From: Nansenia antarctica | Lineage: Eukaryota; Chordata; Actinopteri; Argentiniformes; Microstomatidae | Length of the DNA: 64,000 nt | Direction: 5' to 3' | NCBI GenBank assembly: GCA_963989245.1 | Contig: OZ022344.1 | Span: forward strand, 7,790,610-7,854,609 | Part shown: positions 52,944-63,820 of the stretch, piece after piece | How the letters are laid out: each line of letters starts with the position of its first letter | How positions within the stretch are numbered: the stretch's first letter is position 1 | Program-made: the position numbers and the translations under genes | Notes under the pieces: generated by a model | What the model was told of the DNA's origin: nothing | Seen by the model: only the letters and a program-made list of their open reading frames with translations | Databases searched by the model: none

Positions 52944-55900
52944 ATGGAGCTTGTGTTGGCAGCATACAGAGAGGAGATCATATGCCTCCAAGAGACGCAT
53001 TGGACAGAGGACATAATGGAAGATGTAAGAAGGAGGTGGAATGGACACGTTTATGTGAGTAATGGAACTGTGTATGCTTGTGGGGTGGCTATTTTGGTAA
53101 AGAATGGGGTGGTGAAAAATTTAAGGAATATAATGAATGACAATGAGGGAAGAGTGGTGGGAGTGGGGTTTGAATATCAAGGGATAGAGTATGCACTGTA
53201 TTGTATATATGCACCAAATGTGGACAAATATAGGAAAGGTTTTTTTGAATCTTTGAAAGAGAAATGTGTTGGGAATTGTATTATGGTTGGGGATTATAAT
53301 GTGGTGGTGGACAGGTTAGATGTAACAAGGGGGGTGAAATTTAGGAATGATCCGTCACGCCCAGTATTATTAGAAATGATGCGCACAAGAGGAATGGTGG
53401 ATATATGGAGGGAGGGGCACCCTGATGCACAGGTTTTTTCAAGGAGACAAATGGTGATGGGGGTTTTGAGACAATCAAGGATCGATTTGTGTTTAGTGAA
53501 GAGGGAGGTGAGGCACCTGGTTGGAAGGGTTGAGTATCGGTTTATGGCCTTTAGTGACCACGATGCTCAGTCTTTCCAGCTAGGTGCGGGGAACGTAGGG
53601 GGAAGAGGAGGGACATGGTGCTTTAATGCAAGTTTACTTAAAGATATACGTTTTGGGGTGATAGTAAGAGAGTGTGTGAGTGTTGCTATGGAAGACCAGA
53701 TGTATGAGAGTGATGTGTGTGTGTGGTGGGAAGGGATGAAGGATAAATTAAAAGCAGTAATAATAGCATTCGCAAAACGGAGAGGGAAAGAGAGGGTGAG
53801 GGAGGAAAGAGATTTGCAGAAAAGGTTAGCAATAGAACAGGAGAGAGTTGATAATATTCCAGGGCATGATTTAACAGAGTATTTGAGAGTGAGGGAAGAT
53901 TTGAGGGAGCTAGAGAAGAGAAAGTGTGAAGGTGCTTTAGTAAGGAGTAGGGCAAGGTATGTGGTTGAGGGAGAAAGGAGTACAGCATTCTTTTTTGGTT
54001 TAGAGAAGAGACAGAAAGAGAAAGGGAAAATTAAGGAATTAGAGAATGATGAAGGTGAAATAATAACAGACTTAGTGGGAATAATGGATACTGTGCAGTC
54101 ATTTTATACAGACCTATATACATCTGGGGGTGTGAATGAGGAATGTATGAATAAAGTATTAGAAGCAGTGGAAGCTAGGGTGACAGAAGAAGAAGGGAAA
54201 ATGTGTGATGCAGACCTAAGGGTGGAGGAGGTTAAGACAGCCATCATGGGGTTAAACCCAAATAAGAGCCCGGGTTCGGATGGGTTGACGGCTGAATTTT
54301 ATAAAGCTTTTGTTGACATCCTGGCCCCTATATTGTGCAGAGTGTATATGTGTATGGGGAATAAAAGGGTGGTGCCGGACTCTATGGGTTTGGGGGTGCT
54401 CACTTTATTGTATAAGGGTAAAGGGGACAGGAACAAATTACAGAATTATAGAGCATTATCATTACTTAATTGTGATTATAAAACCATAGCAAAAGTATTA
54501 GCAAATAGATTGAATAAAGTAATGAAAAACATGATTGCACCTACCCAGGCCTATGGAGTCCCAGGGAGGGATGTGGCAGAGAATATGTGCACATTAAGGG
54601 ATGTTGTGAAGGACATGAGGGAGGAAGGGGGTTTATTGTTATCTTTGGATTTAAATAAGGCTTTTGACAGGGTGGAACATGTTTTTTTATTGAAAACAAT
54701 GGAACATTTTGGGATTGGGACTGTTATGAGGGATTGGATTGAATTATTATATAAGAATGCAAGAAGTAAAGTAAAGATAGATGGATTATTGACTGACTCC
54801 TTCCCTTTGGGGAGATCAATAAGACAAGGGTGTCCACTGTCAGCATTGCTATATAGCATATCTGTGGAGCCATTGGCAGCTTATATTAAGCAGGAGAAAG
54901 AAATTAAGGGAATAAATATGCCGGGGGGAGGAGTTAGCATAATCCATCAATATGCAGATGACACGACATGTACTGTCAGGGATGTAAATAGTGTGAACAA
55001 AATAATGGGGTGTGTAAACATATATGGAAAGGCTTCTGGTGCAAAAGGGAATGTTGACAAGTCTGAAATGTTGTGTATAGGGGGAGTGAATACAGACAAT
55101 TGTGTTTTTGATTTGAAAATTGTAAAGGGGATGATAAAAGTGTTGGGGATATATCTTGGAGAGGATGACAGGGAGGCTGTTGATTACACATGGACAGGGG
55201 TTTTGAATAAAATAAGAACAACATTGAATTATTGGAAGCAAAGGAACATGAAACTGAAGGGAAAAGTTGTAATTGTTAATGCACTGTTAATGTCAAAATA
55301 TGTTTATGTATTAGGAGTATTGAATGTACCAGAGTGGGTTCTAAAAGAAACCAGGATGTTAGTGTCAGATTTTTTGTGGAGAGGAAAGGGGGTTAAAATA
55401 GCGTATGATGTATTAGTAGCAGATTATGAAAAAGGAGGGTTGAAACTGGTAGATTTGGAAGTAAAGATGAGGGCAATGAGAGTCAGAACAGTCAAAAGGT
55501 TTTTGTATGGGGAGGAAGGACATGGATGGAAAGGATACTTTAGGGAATGGGTACATAGATGTGGGGGGTGTGGGGATTATGGGTTGTTGATGTGCTTTAA
55601 AGCACGGATGTATGATAGGGTGCCGGAATTCTATAAAGAGGTGTTTAAAGCCTGGGGTAGTTTTTTGCCTGAGGTAGGATATGAGTGTGAGAAGAGAGGG
55701 GAGATACTAAATGTTCCAGTTTTATTGAACCCTGTAATAAGAAGAGAGGGGAAAATGTTAGAATCTAGGAGTTTCTGGAGGGCAGGACTGATTAGAGTAA
55801 GGGATTTTAGGTATGAGGTAGTGCCAGGGTTCCTATCAGAGCAATTACAGAAGTTGTTAGGGAAACAGATGAGGAGATGAAAAGGGGAGAAATAGTGAGC

Positions 55901-56692
55901 ATGTATAATAAAATAAAGCAGAGTATACCAGGGGAGTGGATGAGTAGGTTAGATAGGGAGTTAAGAGGAAAGGAGCAAACAGAGTTACCTAGGTTAAGAC
56001 TAGGGAAAGGGGAAACAGTGCGGGACTTCTCAGCTGTTAAGGTGAAGGAGTGCTACTGGGCACTGTTGGAGAGCAGAGTGAAGGAGCCTGCGGCAGAGAA
56101 GGTGTGGAGGCAGGTGTTCCCAGGATTGGAGGTGAAGAACATATGGAGGAATTTATTTTAAAAATACAATAGTTTAGAATCTACACATTTTGATTTTATG
56201 CTCAGGCATAACAGGGTTTATACTAAGGTGGTGTTGCATCAGGTAGACAGAACAGTTTCGAGGGAGTGTGATGTGTGTGGGATACAGGATGAGAACTTAA
56301 TGCATATGCTTTTTGAATGTAGAGAAATAAAGGGATTCGAAGAAAGGTTGAAAGGACTAGTGAAGAAGCATTGGGGGGTGGAGGTGGTGGGGATGCAGGA
56401 GTGGAGGAGGATGGTGGTTTTTGGGGTGGAGGGAAAGAGGAGGGGAGTGAATATATGGTGTTTAAATGATGTATTATCACAGGCTAGGTATGCAATTTAT
56501 TTGAGGAGAAATTTAGCAAGATTTGAGGGAAAGTGGATAACGGTGTGGAAAGTCTTTGAGGGATTGGTCAGGAAGAATGTGGGACTGATGCACAAGACAG
56601 GGCAAAAAGATTTTGAGAAGTTGTTTATTAGGGATTGTGGGTTTATAAGGGTGGGGGTGGATGGAGGGTTGGAGTTTGATTTAGATTTTTGA
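52944..56692 (+). pseudogene. LINE ORF2 (endonuclease-RT), one frameshift and one stop
   Basis: 978 codons open from ATG 52944: endonuclease (ICLQETHW near residue 12, YCIYAPN, IMVGDYNVVVDR at 110, AFSDHDAQSF near 195), linker, RT (LNPNKSPGSDGLTAEFYKAF near 435, LQNYRALSLLNCDYKTIAKV, LSLDLNKAFDRVEH, RQGCPLSALLYSISVEPL, IHQYADDTTC near 668). It then stops at 55880, where an ATGA overlap marks a frameshift. The next frame runs 55877-56161 to a TAA and resumes at 56198-56692 with the zinc-knuckle CDVCGIQDENLMHMLFEC and ends in stop. All catalytic motifs are visible. Only these two lesions disable it, so insertion is recent or the lesions are consensus errors. Confidence 0.9.
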
Positions 56693-56966
56693 AGATGTTT
56701 TTTGTGTTGCATTCATTTGTTATTGATTTATGTTAAAGGGTTATCTTGGTTATGAAGGACTGACGGAATAATAGATGGATGCAACTCATACCAAAATGGT
56801 ATGGGTGTGTTTTGTTTTTATTTATTGGTTTTTAATTTATTTTATTTGAATTTAGAATACAATGAAGGCTATAAAATGAACATGTATGAATATGTATAGC
56901 TATGATTGTATTTAAAAGAATATTTTTATAATAAAAGATAAAATAAAATTTAAAAAAAATAATAAT

Positions 56967-57010
56967 AATTGGAATGATACAGAGAATATTAGCATGGCCC
57001 CGGCGCACAA
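56967..57010 (+). ncRNA. U6 snRNA fragment (internal region)
   Basis: AATTGGAATGATACAGAGAA, TATTAGCATGGCCCC, GGCGCA matches the central U6 core, including the invariant ACAGAGA box, with a few changes (C to T, G to T). The 5' stem-loop and the 3' part with its T-run terminator are absent, so it is a pseudogene fragment. It abuts the LINE 3' end. Confidence 0.85.
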
Positions 57011-57063
57011 GCCACTCCCTGATCTTCTCAGACGTCACTCCGGGCCCGCCCCCGTTGCGGTGA

Positions 57064-57765
57064 CGCAGCTGCATATCTTGCTGATGTCTTCACTAAGCTG
57101 GCATATCTTGCTGATGTCTTCACTAAGCTGAATGAGCTCAACCTTTCACTTCAGGGCAAGTACTCACACATCCTTAACATGTATGACAAAGTGAATGGAT
57201 TCATAAAGAAGGTTAAATTATGGGAGAGGAAATGTAAGGATGGAGATGTGAGCTGTTTCCCACTGCTTGATGGCCATCTCGCCACCACTGATGCTGACAG
57301 AGGTCCTGTGGTGAAAATAGTTAAAGCACATCTGTCCAAACTTGACACTGACTTCAACCAGTACTTTCATGACATTGAAACAAAGTCAGAAAAACTGGAC
57401 TGGGTGAGGAACCCATTCAGAGTGAATGACAGGAGCAGCAGCAGCCTTCCTGCAAGCCTGCAGGAAAATCTGATGGACATGTCCTCTGATCGTGGGTTGA
57501 AGATGGCACATGCTGACAAGTCATTGACAGAGTTTTGGTGTGATGTTGAAAAGGAATATCCAGTGCTGGGAAAGTGTGCATTGAATGAACTTTTGCCTTT
57601 TGGATCTACATATGTGTGAAGTGACCTTCTCAGCTTTGACCCACATCAAAACCAAGCCAAGGAACAGACTGAGTGTGGAGAGCAGCCTGGTGACTGCTGT
57701 TACCACACTGCCTCCAGAACTGTCAAAGCTTATAAAAGAGAAGCAACCTCAAGTGTCTCATTAAA
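57064..57765 (+). pseudogene. hAT transposase C-terminal half (ZBED5/SCAND3-like, Buster type)
   Basis: Reads AYLADVFTKLNELNLSLQGK, VNGFIKKVKLWERKC, FPLLDGHLATTD, LDWVRNPFRV, LTEFWCDVEKEYPVLGK, LLPFGSTYV, then a stop. In another frame EVTFSALTHIKTKPRNRLSV, ESSLVTAVTTLPPEL, QPQVSH-stop continues the hATC dimerisation domain. A 30-bp perfect tandem duplication at 57071-57130 repeats ten residues (AYLADVFTKL) in frame. A 1-2 nt deletion in TATGTGTGAAG (57611) explains the frame change. N-terminal BED and core parts are missing. Confidence 0.85.
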
Positions 57766-57900
57766 GCTCAACTGATGAAAAAAAGAATTGCAACTGCTAC
57801 TGGGTGAGTCTATTTTTCACAATGGTGTAAATATCTATGTATTAAAGGGGAGTGGTTCAAATGATTTCATTAATAATCAGTAGAGTTAGATAAGAAGTTT

Positions 57901-57903
<3 letters not shown>

Positions 57904-57960
<57 letters not shown>

Positions 57961-58067
57961 ATAGTGGCTGTATTGCAAGTGCAACTGACACTTGTGATGA
58001 TATTCTGGTTCAATTAGCTCTTGTCCCTTTGTGATAATCATAATGTCTTGAATGTGTTCTCTCTCTC

Positions 58068-58107
<40 letters not shown>
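57904..58107 (+). repeat. Two (GT)n microsatellites
   Basis: 57904-57958 and 58073-58107, separated by unique DNA inside the hAT remnant. Confidence 0.97.
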
Positions 58108-58108
<1 letters not shown>

Positions 58109-58614
58109 TAAGTTTTATCCTGTCTCATCTTGTCTGTTTCCTCTCCCCATCAGTCAAGACTCTGGGATGAGAAAATGATGACATCACTGCACCTCAGACA
58201 GAAGCCAGAGAGGAGCAGGAGAAAGGGAAAAGAAACAGATATCAAATCAAATTCATTATTATTTATTATTTATTTTTCTATTTTCAGTGAGTGTGTGGGC
58301 ATGTGGTAACAATTAACCATTGAGGTGGCCAGGTGGCACATGTATTGGCCAATTAGCTCATGTAGTCTAATTTTGAATGGCAATGTTTTGAAATGGCAAA
58401 CATGTGACTTTATGTCAGATTGTTGTGTGCAGAAAACCGTGTTCACTGCATTTAAAAAGGGCCATTTTGAATAGCAAAATGTGTGTAAAGCAGAAAATGT
58501 GTTTAGAGTGTTGGAGACATGAGAAGAGGTTTTGCTCTCTGTGTGTCAGTAATAAATGTTATATTTGCAAGTTAGAGTTTAATTGATTTTTTGGGGAAAT
58601 AATCAACACGCATG

Positions 58615-58684
58615 AGTGAGGGGGTACTTCTGGCATGGCAAAACAGCTCAAGGGGTACACAAGACAAAAACGGTTGGGAACCAC
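58615..58684 (+). repeat. Right terminus of hAT-Charlie/Buster-like element
   Basis: GGGTACACAAGACAAAAACG followed by GTTGGGAACCACTG; CAGTGGTTCCCAAC is the standard inverted repeat of this hAT group. It probably ends the element whose transposase remnant starts at 57064. The left TIR was not found. Confidence 0.7.
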
Positions 58685-58812
58685 TGGTCTAGTGGATAGT
58701 GAGATGGACTTGTGATCGGAAGGTTGTGAGTTCAAATCCCGGCTGAAACCACACACCACTACTAGTGTGCCCTTGAGTAAGTCACTTACTAAGTCTGCTA
58801 AATGAAAAAAAA
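58685..58812 (+). repeat. tRNA-derived SINE
   Basis: A-box-like TCTAGTGGATAGTGAGATGG, B box GAGTTCAAATCCCGG, then the tail CTTGAGTAAGTCACTTACTA and GTCTGCTAAATGAAAA. Compact and little decayed; inserted at the hAT right end. Confidence 0.75.
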
Positions 58813-59111
58813 TGAAAAAGAAGCATTTATAGACATGCTTTTATGTATTTTGATGTGTTATTATGCTTCTATGTTCTAAATGTGTCGATTTCGTTCAAAA
58901 CCAATGTATTTTCGTTTTATTATATATATTGTACTAGTGATAAATGTGTAATATTAATTATAAATATTATAAAGATTAAGAAAATGGCGCCGGTTGGGTG
59001 GCGGCCAGTGAAACAGCTCAGTCTTACTTCTACTTTTTAGCCCTTTTTTTAGCCCTTTTCAACCTTTTATTTCAAACTTTTATCTTTTATCTTTTAACCG
59101 GAGTGCTCAAT

Positions 59112-62100
59112 ATGTGCCTGATAAACGGAGGAATGCGGGTGTATTCCAGAGAGGAGCTCATTGCCTTTAGGAGTCGAGCCGCCGCCGCCCCCCCTACAGG
59201 AGTGCCCAGCGAAATAAGGACACGCAGACGGGGAACTAGGGCTGGCGCGTACGTGAGGGCGAGGAGAGACAGACAAGCAAATAGGACCTGCCTGCCGTCT
59301 GTTCTTATGGGGAACGTCAGGTCGCTGGTCAACAAGGCTGATGAGCTCTCTGCTCTGATGAAGGGACAGGGGGAATATGGGAAATGCAGCCTGCTATTCC
59401 TAACTGAATCCTGGCTGAATCCTGGTATCCCTGACGGGGCGATGGAACAAGATGGTTTCACAATGGTCCGCGCGGACAGAACGAGAAACAGCGGTAAGAT
59501 AAAAGGAGGCGGGATCGCTGTGTTTGTTAATTCCAAATGGTGCAAGCCAGGTCATATCACTATCAAAGAGCAAGTCTGCACTCCAGACATAGAACTGTTG
59601 GCGCTAGGTTTGAGGCCAGATCTCTGTCCGAGAGAGTTTTCACATGTTGTGGCTGTGACTAGTTACATTCCACCAAGCGCGAACCCGGCGCGCGCAAATG
59701 ACGTCATCCATTCCTGTATCGCTGGGATACAGACCGCTCACCCAAACGCATTTATCATTGTGAATGGGGACTTCAACCATGTAATTATGGAAAAGACATT
59801 GACGGATTTTACCCAGTATGTCACATGTAAAACAAGGGAGAACAAAATACTAGACAAACTATATGCCAATGTGAAGGGAGCCTACACATCCACTGCCCTC
59901 CCGCCACTAGGGGCATCCGATCACAATATGGTCTGGATGGAACCAACATACACCCCTATCATAAAAAGGCTGCCTATCACCACCAGGACTGTCCAGCAAT
60001 GGTCAGAAGACGTGGAGGAGGAGCTGAGGGCGTGTTTTGAAACAACCGACTGGGGGATGTTCCAGAGAGTCCACGGGGAGGACATAGATGGTCTGCTAGA
60101 CTGTGTCACAGACTATATTAAGTTCTGCGAGGAGAGCATCGTCCCCATTAAAAAGGTACGGTGCTTTCCTAACAACAAGCCGTGGATAAATGGGAACATC
60201 AAGAACCTTCTGAAAAGGAAGAGGAGGCTGTTTAAGGCAGGGGACACTGAGGGAGCCAGGGCCACTCAGAAGGAGGTGAAGAAGGAGCTGAGAGCAGCCA
60301 AAGAGGAATACAGGAGGAAATTGGAGGGCGGGCTAGAGGCCCACAGCTCCAAGGAGGTGTGGAAGGGCTTCAAGAAGATCACGGGCCACAAGCAGCCACA
60401 TCCTGTGGTGGAGGGGACCCGAGAGCAGGCAGATGACCTGAACTGCTTCTTTAACAGGTTTGACCAACCATCCCCCTGCCACCCCCCACAGCCCCCGACC
60501 CTGTCACAGCCCCCGACCCTGTCACAGCCCCCGACCCAGCCCCCGACCCTGTCACAGCCCCCGACCCAGCCCCCGACCCTGTCACAGCCCCCGACCCAGC
60601 CCCCGACCCTGTCACAGCCCCCGACCCTGTCACAGCCCCCGACCCAGCCCCCGACCCTGTCACAGCCCCCGACCCAGCCCCCGACCCTGTCACCCCCCCC
60701 ATCCCCCTGTCACCCCCCACAGCCCCCGACCCTCTCCTCCCCTCTCCAATGTACCGCACCCCTGGCAACAGTAGCCCCCACTCCCCCTGACACCCCAGCA
60801 GCACCCCAGCAGCAACTGCCTCCCCTTACCAACACCAGGAGCCAGGGAGCATGCTTCACACCTGGAGACACCGGTACTCACAGCTTTATAACATCTGAGC
60901 AGGTGAGAAGGCAGCTTTCCAGGGTGAATGTGAACAAGTCCAGAGGTCCAGACAACATCAACCCCAGGGTTCTGAAGGTGTGTGCTGGAGAGCTGGCGGA
61001 CACATTCCAACATCTCTTCAGTCTATCTCTAAGACTGAGGAGGGTGCCACAGCTCTGGAAGACCTCTTGCATCGTCCCAGTGCCAAAGAAGGGACGGCCC
61101 AGCACCCCAAACGACTACAGACCTGTCGCCCTGACACCACAGGTCATGAAGATCCTGGAGAGGCTAGTGCTGCAACACCTTAAGCCCCAGGTGAAGGACT
61201 TCCTGGACCCCCGGCAGTTTGCATACCAGGAGAGCATGGGGGTGGAGGACGCCATCATTTACATGCTGCACAGGGCCTACACACACCTGGAGAGGCCACA
61301 GAGCATGGTGAGGACCATGTTCTTCGACTTCTCCAGTGCATTTAACACTATCAAGCCATCACTGCTGGCTGACAAACTAGCAGTGATGTGTGTGGAGGAC
61401 TCCCTGACGGCTTGGATCCACAACTACCTCACAGACAGGCGTCAGTATGTGAGACTGCAGGGCTGTCAGTCTGAGGTGGTGGTGTGCAACACCGGTGCCC
61501 CCCAGGGAACTGTTCTGTCACCCTTTCTCTTCACCCTCTATACCTCCGACTTCCAGTTTAGCTCCGACCAGTGCCACCTGCAGAAGTTTTCGGATGACTC
61601 CTCTATCGTCGGTTACATCACAGACGACAGGGATGAGGAGTACAGGGCCCTGGTGGAGAGCTTCGTGCAGTGGTGCGACACCAACTACCTTTTGCTTAAC
61701 ACCAGCAAAACAAAGGAGTTGGTGGTGGATTTTAGGAGGAAGAGAAGGACCCCAGCCCCCATCACCATCAAGGGGGTGGAAGTCGAGAGGGTGGACTCCT
61801 ACAGGTACCTGGGAGTACAAATTAATAACAAACTGGACTGGACTGACAACACCGAGGCTCTTCTCAGGAAAGGGCAGAGCAGACTGTTTTTCCTGAGAAG
61901 GCTGAGGTCTTTCGGTGTCTGCAACAAGCTGCTGCAAATGTTTTATCAGTCGGTGGTTGCCAGCGTTCTGTTCTTCGCCGTGGCCTGCTGGGGTGGAAAC
62001 ATCTGTGCCAGGGATGCTGCGAAGCTAAACAAACTGGTGAAGAAGGCCAGCTCTGTGGTGGGGACCGGGCTGGACAGCCTAGAGGTGGTGGCAGAACAGA

Positions 62101-62324
62101 GGATGGGGAAAAAACTGGCGGCCATGCTGGCCAATCCCTCCCACCCGATGTACTGCGAGCTGGCAGGGATGAGGAGCAAGTTCAGCCACAGATTTGTTCT
62201 CCCCCGTCAAAGTACAAAAAGATTTGGACAGTCCTTTATTCCAGCTGCACTCCGACTCTACAACCAGGCCCTGCAGGGTGGGGGAGACCTGGAGATGGAA
62301 CTTTTGGAACTTTTTACTTATTGA
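59112..62324 (+). CDS. L2 LINE polyprotein: endonuclease and reverse transcriptase, 1070 aa
   Basis: The frame extends upstream to a GTG at 58998, but the first ATG, MCLINGGMRVYSREELIAFR, is the likely start. Endonuclease: LMGNVRSLVNKADELSAL, LLFLTESWLNPGIPDGA, GGGIAVFVNSKW, VNGDFNHV and GASDHNMVW (catalytic D/H). A Lys-rich linker follows, then a Pro/Thr/Ser/Gln minisatellite at about residues 455-535. RT: VNKSRGPDNINPRVLK, SCIVPVPKKGRP, DYRPVALTPQVMKILERLVL, FFDFSSAFNTIKPSLL, NTGAPQGTVLSPFLFTLYTS, LQKFSDDSSIVGYI (FSDD in place of FADD, as often in this clade), YLGVQINNKLDW, KLNKLVKKASSVVG. No stops or shifts, so it may be retrotransposition-competent. Confidence 0.95.
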   Translation: MCLINGGMRVYSREELIAFRSRAAAAPPTGVPSEIRTRRRGTRAGAYVRARRDRQANRTCLPSVLMGNVRSLVNKADELSALMKGQGEYGKCSLLFLTESWLNPGIPDGAMEQDGFTMVRADRTRNSGKIKGGGIAVFVNSKWCKPGHITIKEQVCTPDIELLALGLRPDLCPREFSHVVAVTSYIPPSANPARANDVIHSCIAGIQTAHPNAFIIVNGDFNHVIMEKTLTDFTQYVTCKTRENKILDKLYANVKGAYTSTALPPLGASDHNMVWMEPTYTPIIKRLPITTRTVQQWSEDVEEELRACFETTDWGMFQRVHGEDIDGLLDCVTDYIKFCEESIVPIKKVRCFPNNKPWINGNIKNLLKRKRRLFKAGDTEGARATQKEVKKELRAAKEEYRRKLEGGLEAHSSKEVWKGFKKITGHKQPHPVVEGTREQADDLNCFFNRFDQPSPCHPPQPPTLSQPPTLSQPPTQPPTLSQPPTQPPTLSQPPTQPPTLSQPPTLSQPPTQPPTLSQPPTQPPTLSPPPSPCHPPQPPTLSSPLQCTAPLATVAPTPPDTPAAPQQQLPPLTNTRSQGACFTPGDTGTHSFITSEQVRRQLSRVNVNKSRGPDNINPRVLKVCAGELADTFQHLFSLSLRLRRVPQLWKTSCIVPVPKKGRPSTPNDYRPVALTPQVMKILERLVLQHLKPQVKDFLDPRQFAYQESMGVEDAIIYMLHRAYTHLERPQSMVRTMFFDFSSAFNTIKPSLLADKLAVMCVEDSLTAWIHNYLTDRRQYVRLQGCQSEVVVCNTGAPQGTVLSPFLFTLYTSDFQFSSDQCHLQKFSDDSSIVGYITDDRDEEYRALVESFVQWCDTNYLLLNTSKTKELVVDFRRKRRTPAPITIKGVEVERVDSYRYLGVQINNKLDWTDNTEALLRKGQSRLFFLRRLRSFGVCNKLLQMFYQSVVASVLFFAVACWGGNICARDAAKLNKLVKKASSVVGTGLDSLEVVAEQRMGKKLAAMLANPSHPMYCELAGMRSKFSHRFVLPRQSTKRFGQSFIPAALRLYNQALQGGGDLEMELLELFTY
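60481..60700 (+). repeat. In-frame 18/12-bp coding minisatellite in the L2 ORF
   Basis: CAGCCCCCGACCCTGTCA and CAGCCCCCGACC units alternate, encoding PPTLSQ and PPTQ. Unit lengths are multiples of three, so the ORF survives. Confidence 0.93.
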
Positions 62325-62534
62325 GCCTGCACTGTTTTATGTTTTTTATTGAATGTTTTTCTGTTTTCTGTACTGAATGTTTTCTGCCCTAACTGAGCTG
62401 TTTGACAACAAAATTTCCCCATTGGGGACAATAAAGGTTTTCAATCAATCAATCAATCAATAATACATGAATGAATGGTTTATGACAGCATGGCTTTATT
62501 TCAACCTGCTTATTTGTCCATTTATTTCAAAAAC

Positions 62535-62645
62535 AATGCATTTCTCAGGCTGAGGCACTTTGCCCTCAGTTACTCCAGGGGGAATGTCCCTGTAATTCGT
62601 AATTGTAAGTCGCTTTGGATTAAAAGCGTCTGCTAAATGGCTAAA
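62535..62645 (+). repeat. V-SINE/L2-type 3' tail
   Basis: GGCTGAGGCACTTTGCCCTC ... TGTAAGTCGCTTTGGATTAA and AAGCGTCTGCTAAATGGCTA followed by AATTA repeats: the conserved tail shared by fish SINEs and their partner LINE. The 5' tRNA-like head is missing. Confidence 0.8.
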
Positions 62646-62836
62646 TTAAATTAAATTAAATTGAAGGCCCAGCCGTAACACAGAGATCATGTCCTTTTGA
62701 CCTTTGAAAGTGAAGGGGGTGGGATACACACCTGGTTAGACACATCTACAACTTCACGCCTCTGGCAGACAGACTGGCACGCTGATAGACAAAGGAGCCT
62801 GGACAGCTACCATCAGAGACAAAAGAGTGCAGTGTG

Positions 62837-62869
<33 letters not shown>

Positions 62870-62985
62870 TGTGTGTCTGTGTGTGAAGTGTGTGAAATAT
62901 AAATGAGGACATAGAAAGGATCTACTTCAAAATAAAGGATTTATTAAATAAATATACAGGCAATAGAGTTCAGCAGGGTGCACAA
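62646..62985. other. Spacer with (GT)n
   Basis: GT microsatellite at 62840-62883; otherwise no feature. Confidence 0.5.
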
Positions 62986-62987
62986 AG

Positions 62988-63715
62988 TTCAGGGTGCGGG
63001 GGGTGGTGGGGGAGGTTGTCCCTCATGCTCCCTACGTTTCTTCTCCACCAGCCCCCCGTCGGCCCTGGCGCAAAAGGTCTCTTTCTTATATCTGCTGTGG
63101 CCATATTCCCGAGTCTTGGGTTGGCCACAGCGCCTGCATGTAAAATGTTTTGCCCTCGTGAAGGGCTTGAGGAAGAGACCTTGCTCCAGGGCTCGACGCT
63201 CCTGTTCTGCCTGGAGCTGGTGCCTCCAGGCAGAAGAGCGGGAGACGCAGGGGACGGCTCGAGCGATGGCGGCCAGAGTGATGGTTGGAGCAGTGGCTGG
63301 GGAGGTGGTGGTGGTGTCGAGTGGTGGGGCAGAGGCTGAGGAGGTGGTGGCACTTTTGTCACTTCTGAAGGCTTCTTCCTGGTCCTGGTCCTTCCGGTGG
63401 CTACTCGGAGGAGGAGGAGAGAGAGGAAGAGGGGACGACAGCTGCTGGGGTGGGTGTCCCTGTACATGACTGACAAAACATATCAGTGTTAGGGTGGCGC
63501 ATTACAAGTGCATTACAAGTGAATTCACATCAAAAGGTACACTTACTAGGAGAGTCGACCTCGGTGGCAGCGGTGTAAACATCAGCATCTGATAGGTCCG
63601 AGGAGGAGGCGCCTGGTGGCTCTGGTGCCGTGTCCCGAGCCAGCACATACTTCTTAAACGCCTCCATCCTGGACCCAGCTCCCACCTGCCGTGTTCTTAT
63701 CCAGTTCACGAAGCT
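62988..63715 (-). CDS. Unidentified fish multi-copy protein, two coding blocks, zinc-ribbon-like C-terminus
   Basis: Block 1 (63715 to about 63535) follows an acceptor-like TCTGTTACAG: FVNWIRTRQVGAGSRMEAFK, KYVLARDTAPEPPGASSSDL, ... EVDSPSKCTF-stop if read through, or a donor at CCTA/GTAAGT. Block 2 (about 63469-62988): HPPQQLSSPLPL, Ser/Thr/Pro-rich linker, LQAEQERRALEQGLFLKPFT, RAKHFTCRRCGQPKTREYGH, SRYKKETFCARADGGLVEKK and a Pro-rich end before TGA. The CRRCGQPKTREYGHSRYKKETFC part looks like a compact zinc site. I recall similar tails in several uncharacterised teleost proteins but know no function. The exact splice phase between blocks is unresolved. Confidence 0.5.
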
Positions 63716-63770
63716 GTAACAGAGATCAACACAAAATCAGACACATGCGATACATAAACACACACAAAAT

Positions 63771-63819
<49 letters not shown>
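63771..63819 (+). repeat. (CA)n microsatellite
   Basis: About 24 CA units. Confidence 0.97.

Positions 63820-63820
<1 letters not shown>

Larger units (their letters stand above)
51500..56960 (+). mobile_element. Near-complete Tx1/L1-like LINE
   Basis: Two ORFs in LINE order with a 5' UTR from roughly 51500 and a 3' UTR ending in AATAAAA, AATAAAATTTAAA and (AAT)n at 56960, directly against a U6 snRNA fragment. An A-box-like TGGCTCAATCGGTAGAGC precedes the 5' UTR at 51479-51496. No TSD identified; the 5' limit is approximate. Confidence 0.85.
58981..62460 (+). mobile_element. Full-length L2-type LINE
   Basis: Begins AAAATGGCGCCGGTTGGGTG, a usual 5' end for fish L2. It carries one uninterrupted ORF and ends ACAATAAAGGTTTTCAATCA plus (ATCA)n at about 62460. 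No clear TSD. Longest intact LINE in the window. Confidence 0.9.

Noticed and set aside
52143..53048. Leu/Pro-rich 301-codon minus-strand ORF
   Set aside because: Antisense shadow of the GA-rich ORF1 tail; composition explained by the GGAGAA tract.
56967..57010. Functional U6 snRNA gene
   Set aside because: Lacks the 5' stem-loop, PSE/TATA region and T-run terminator; only the central part is present.
58998..59111. Upstream GTG start of the L2 ORF
   Set aside because: Not an ATG; the conserved start of this LINE family is the ATG at 59112.
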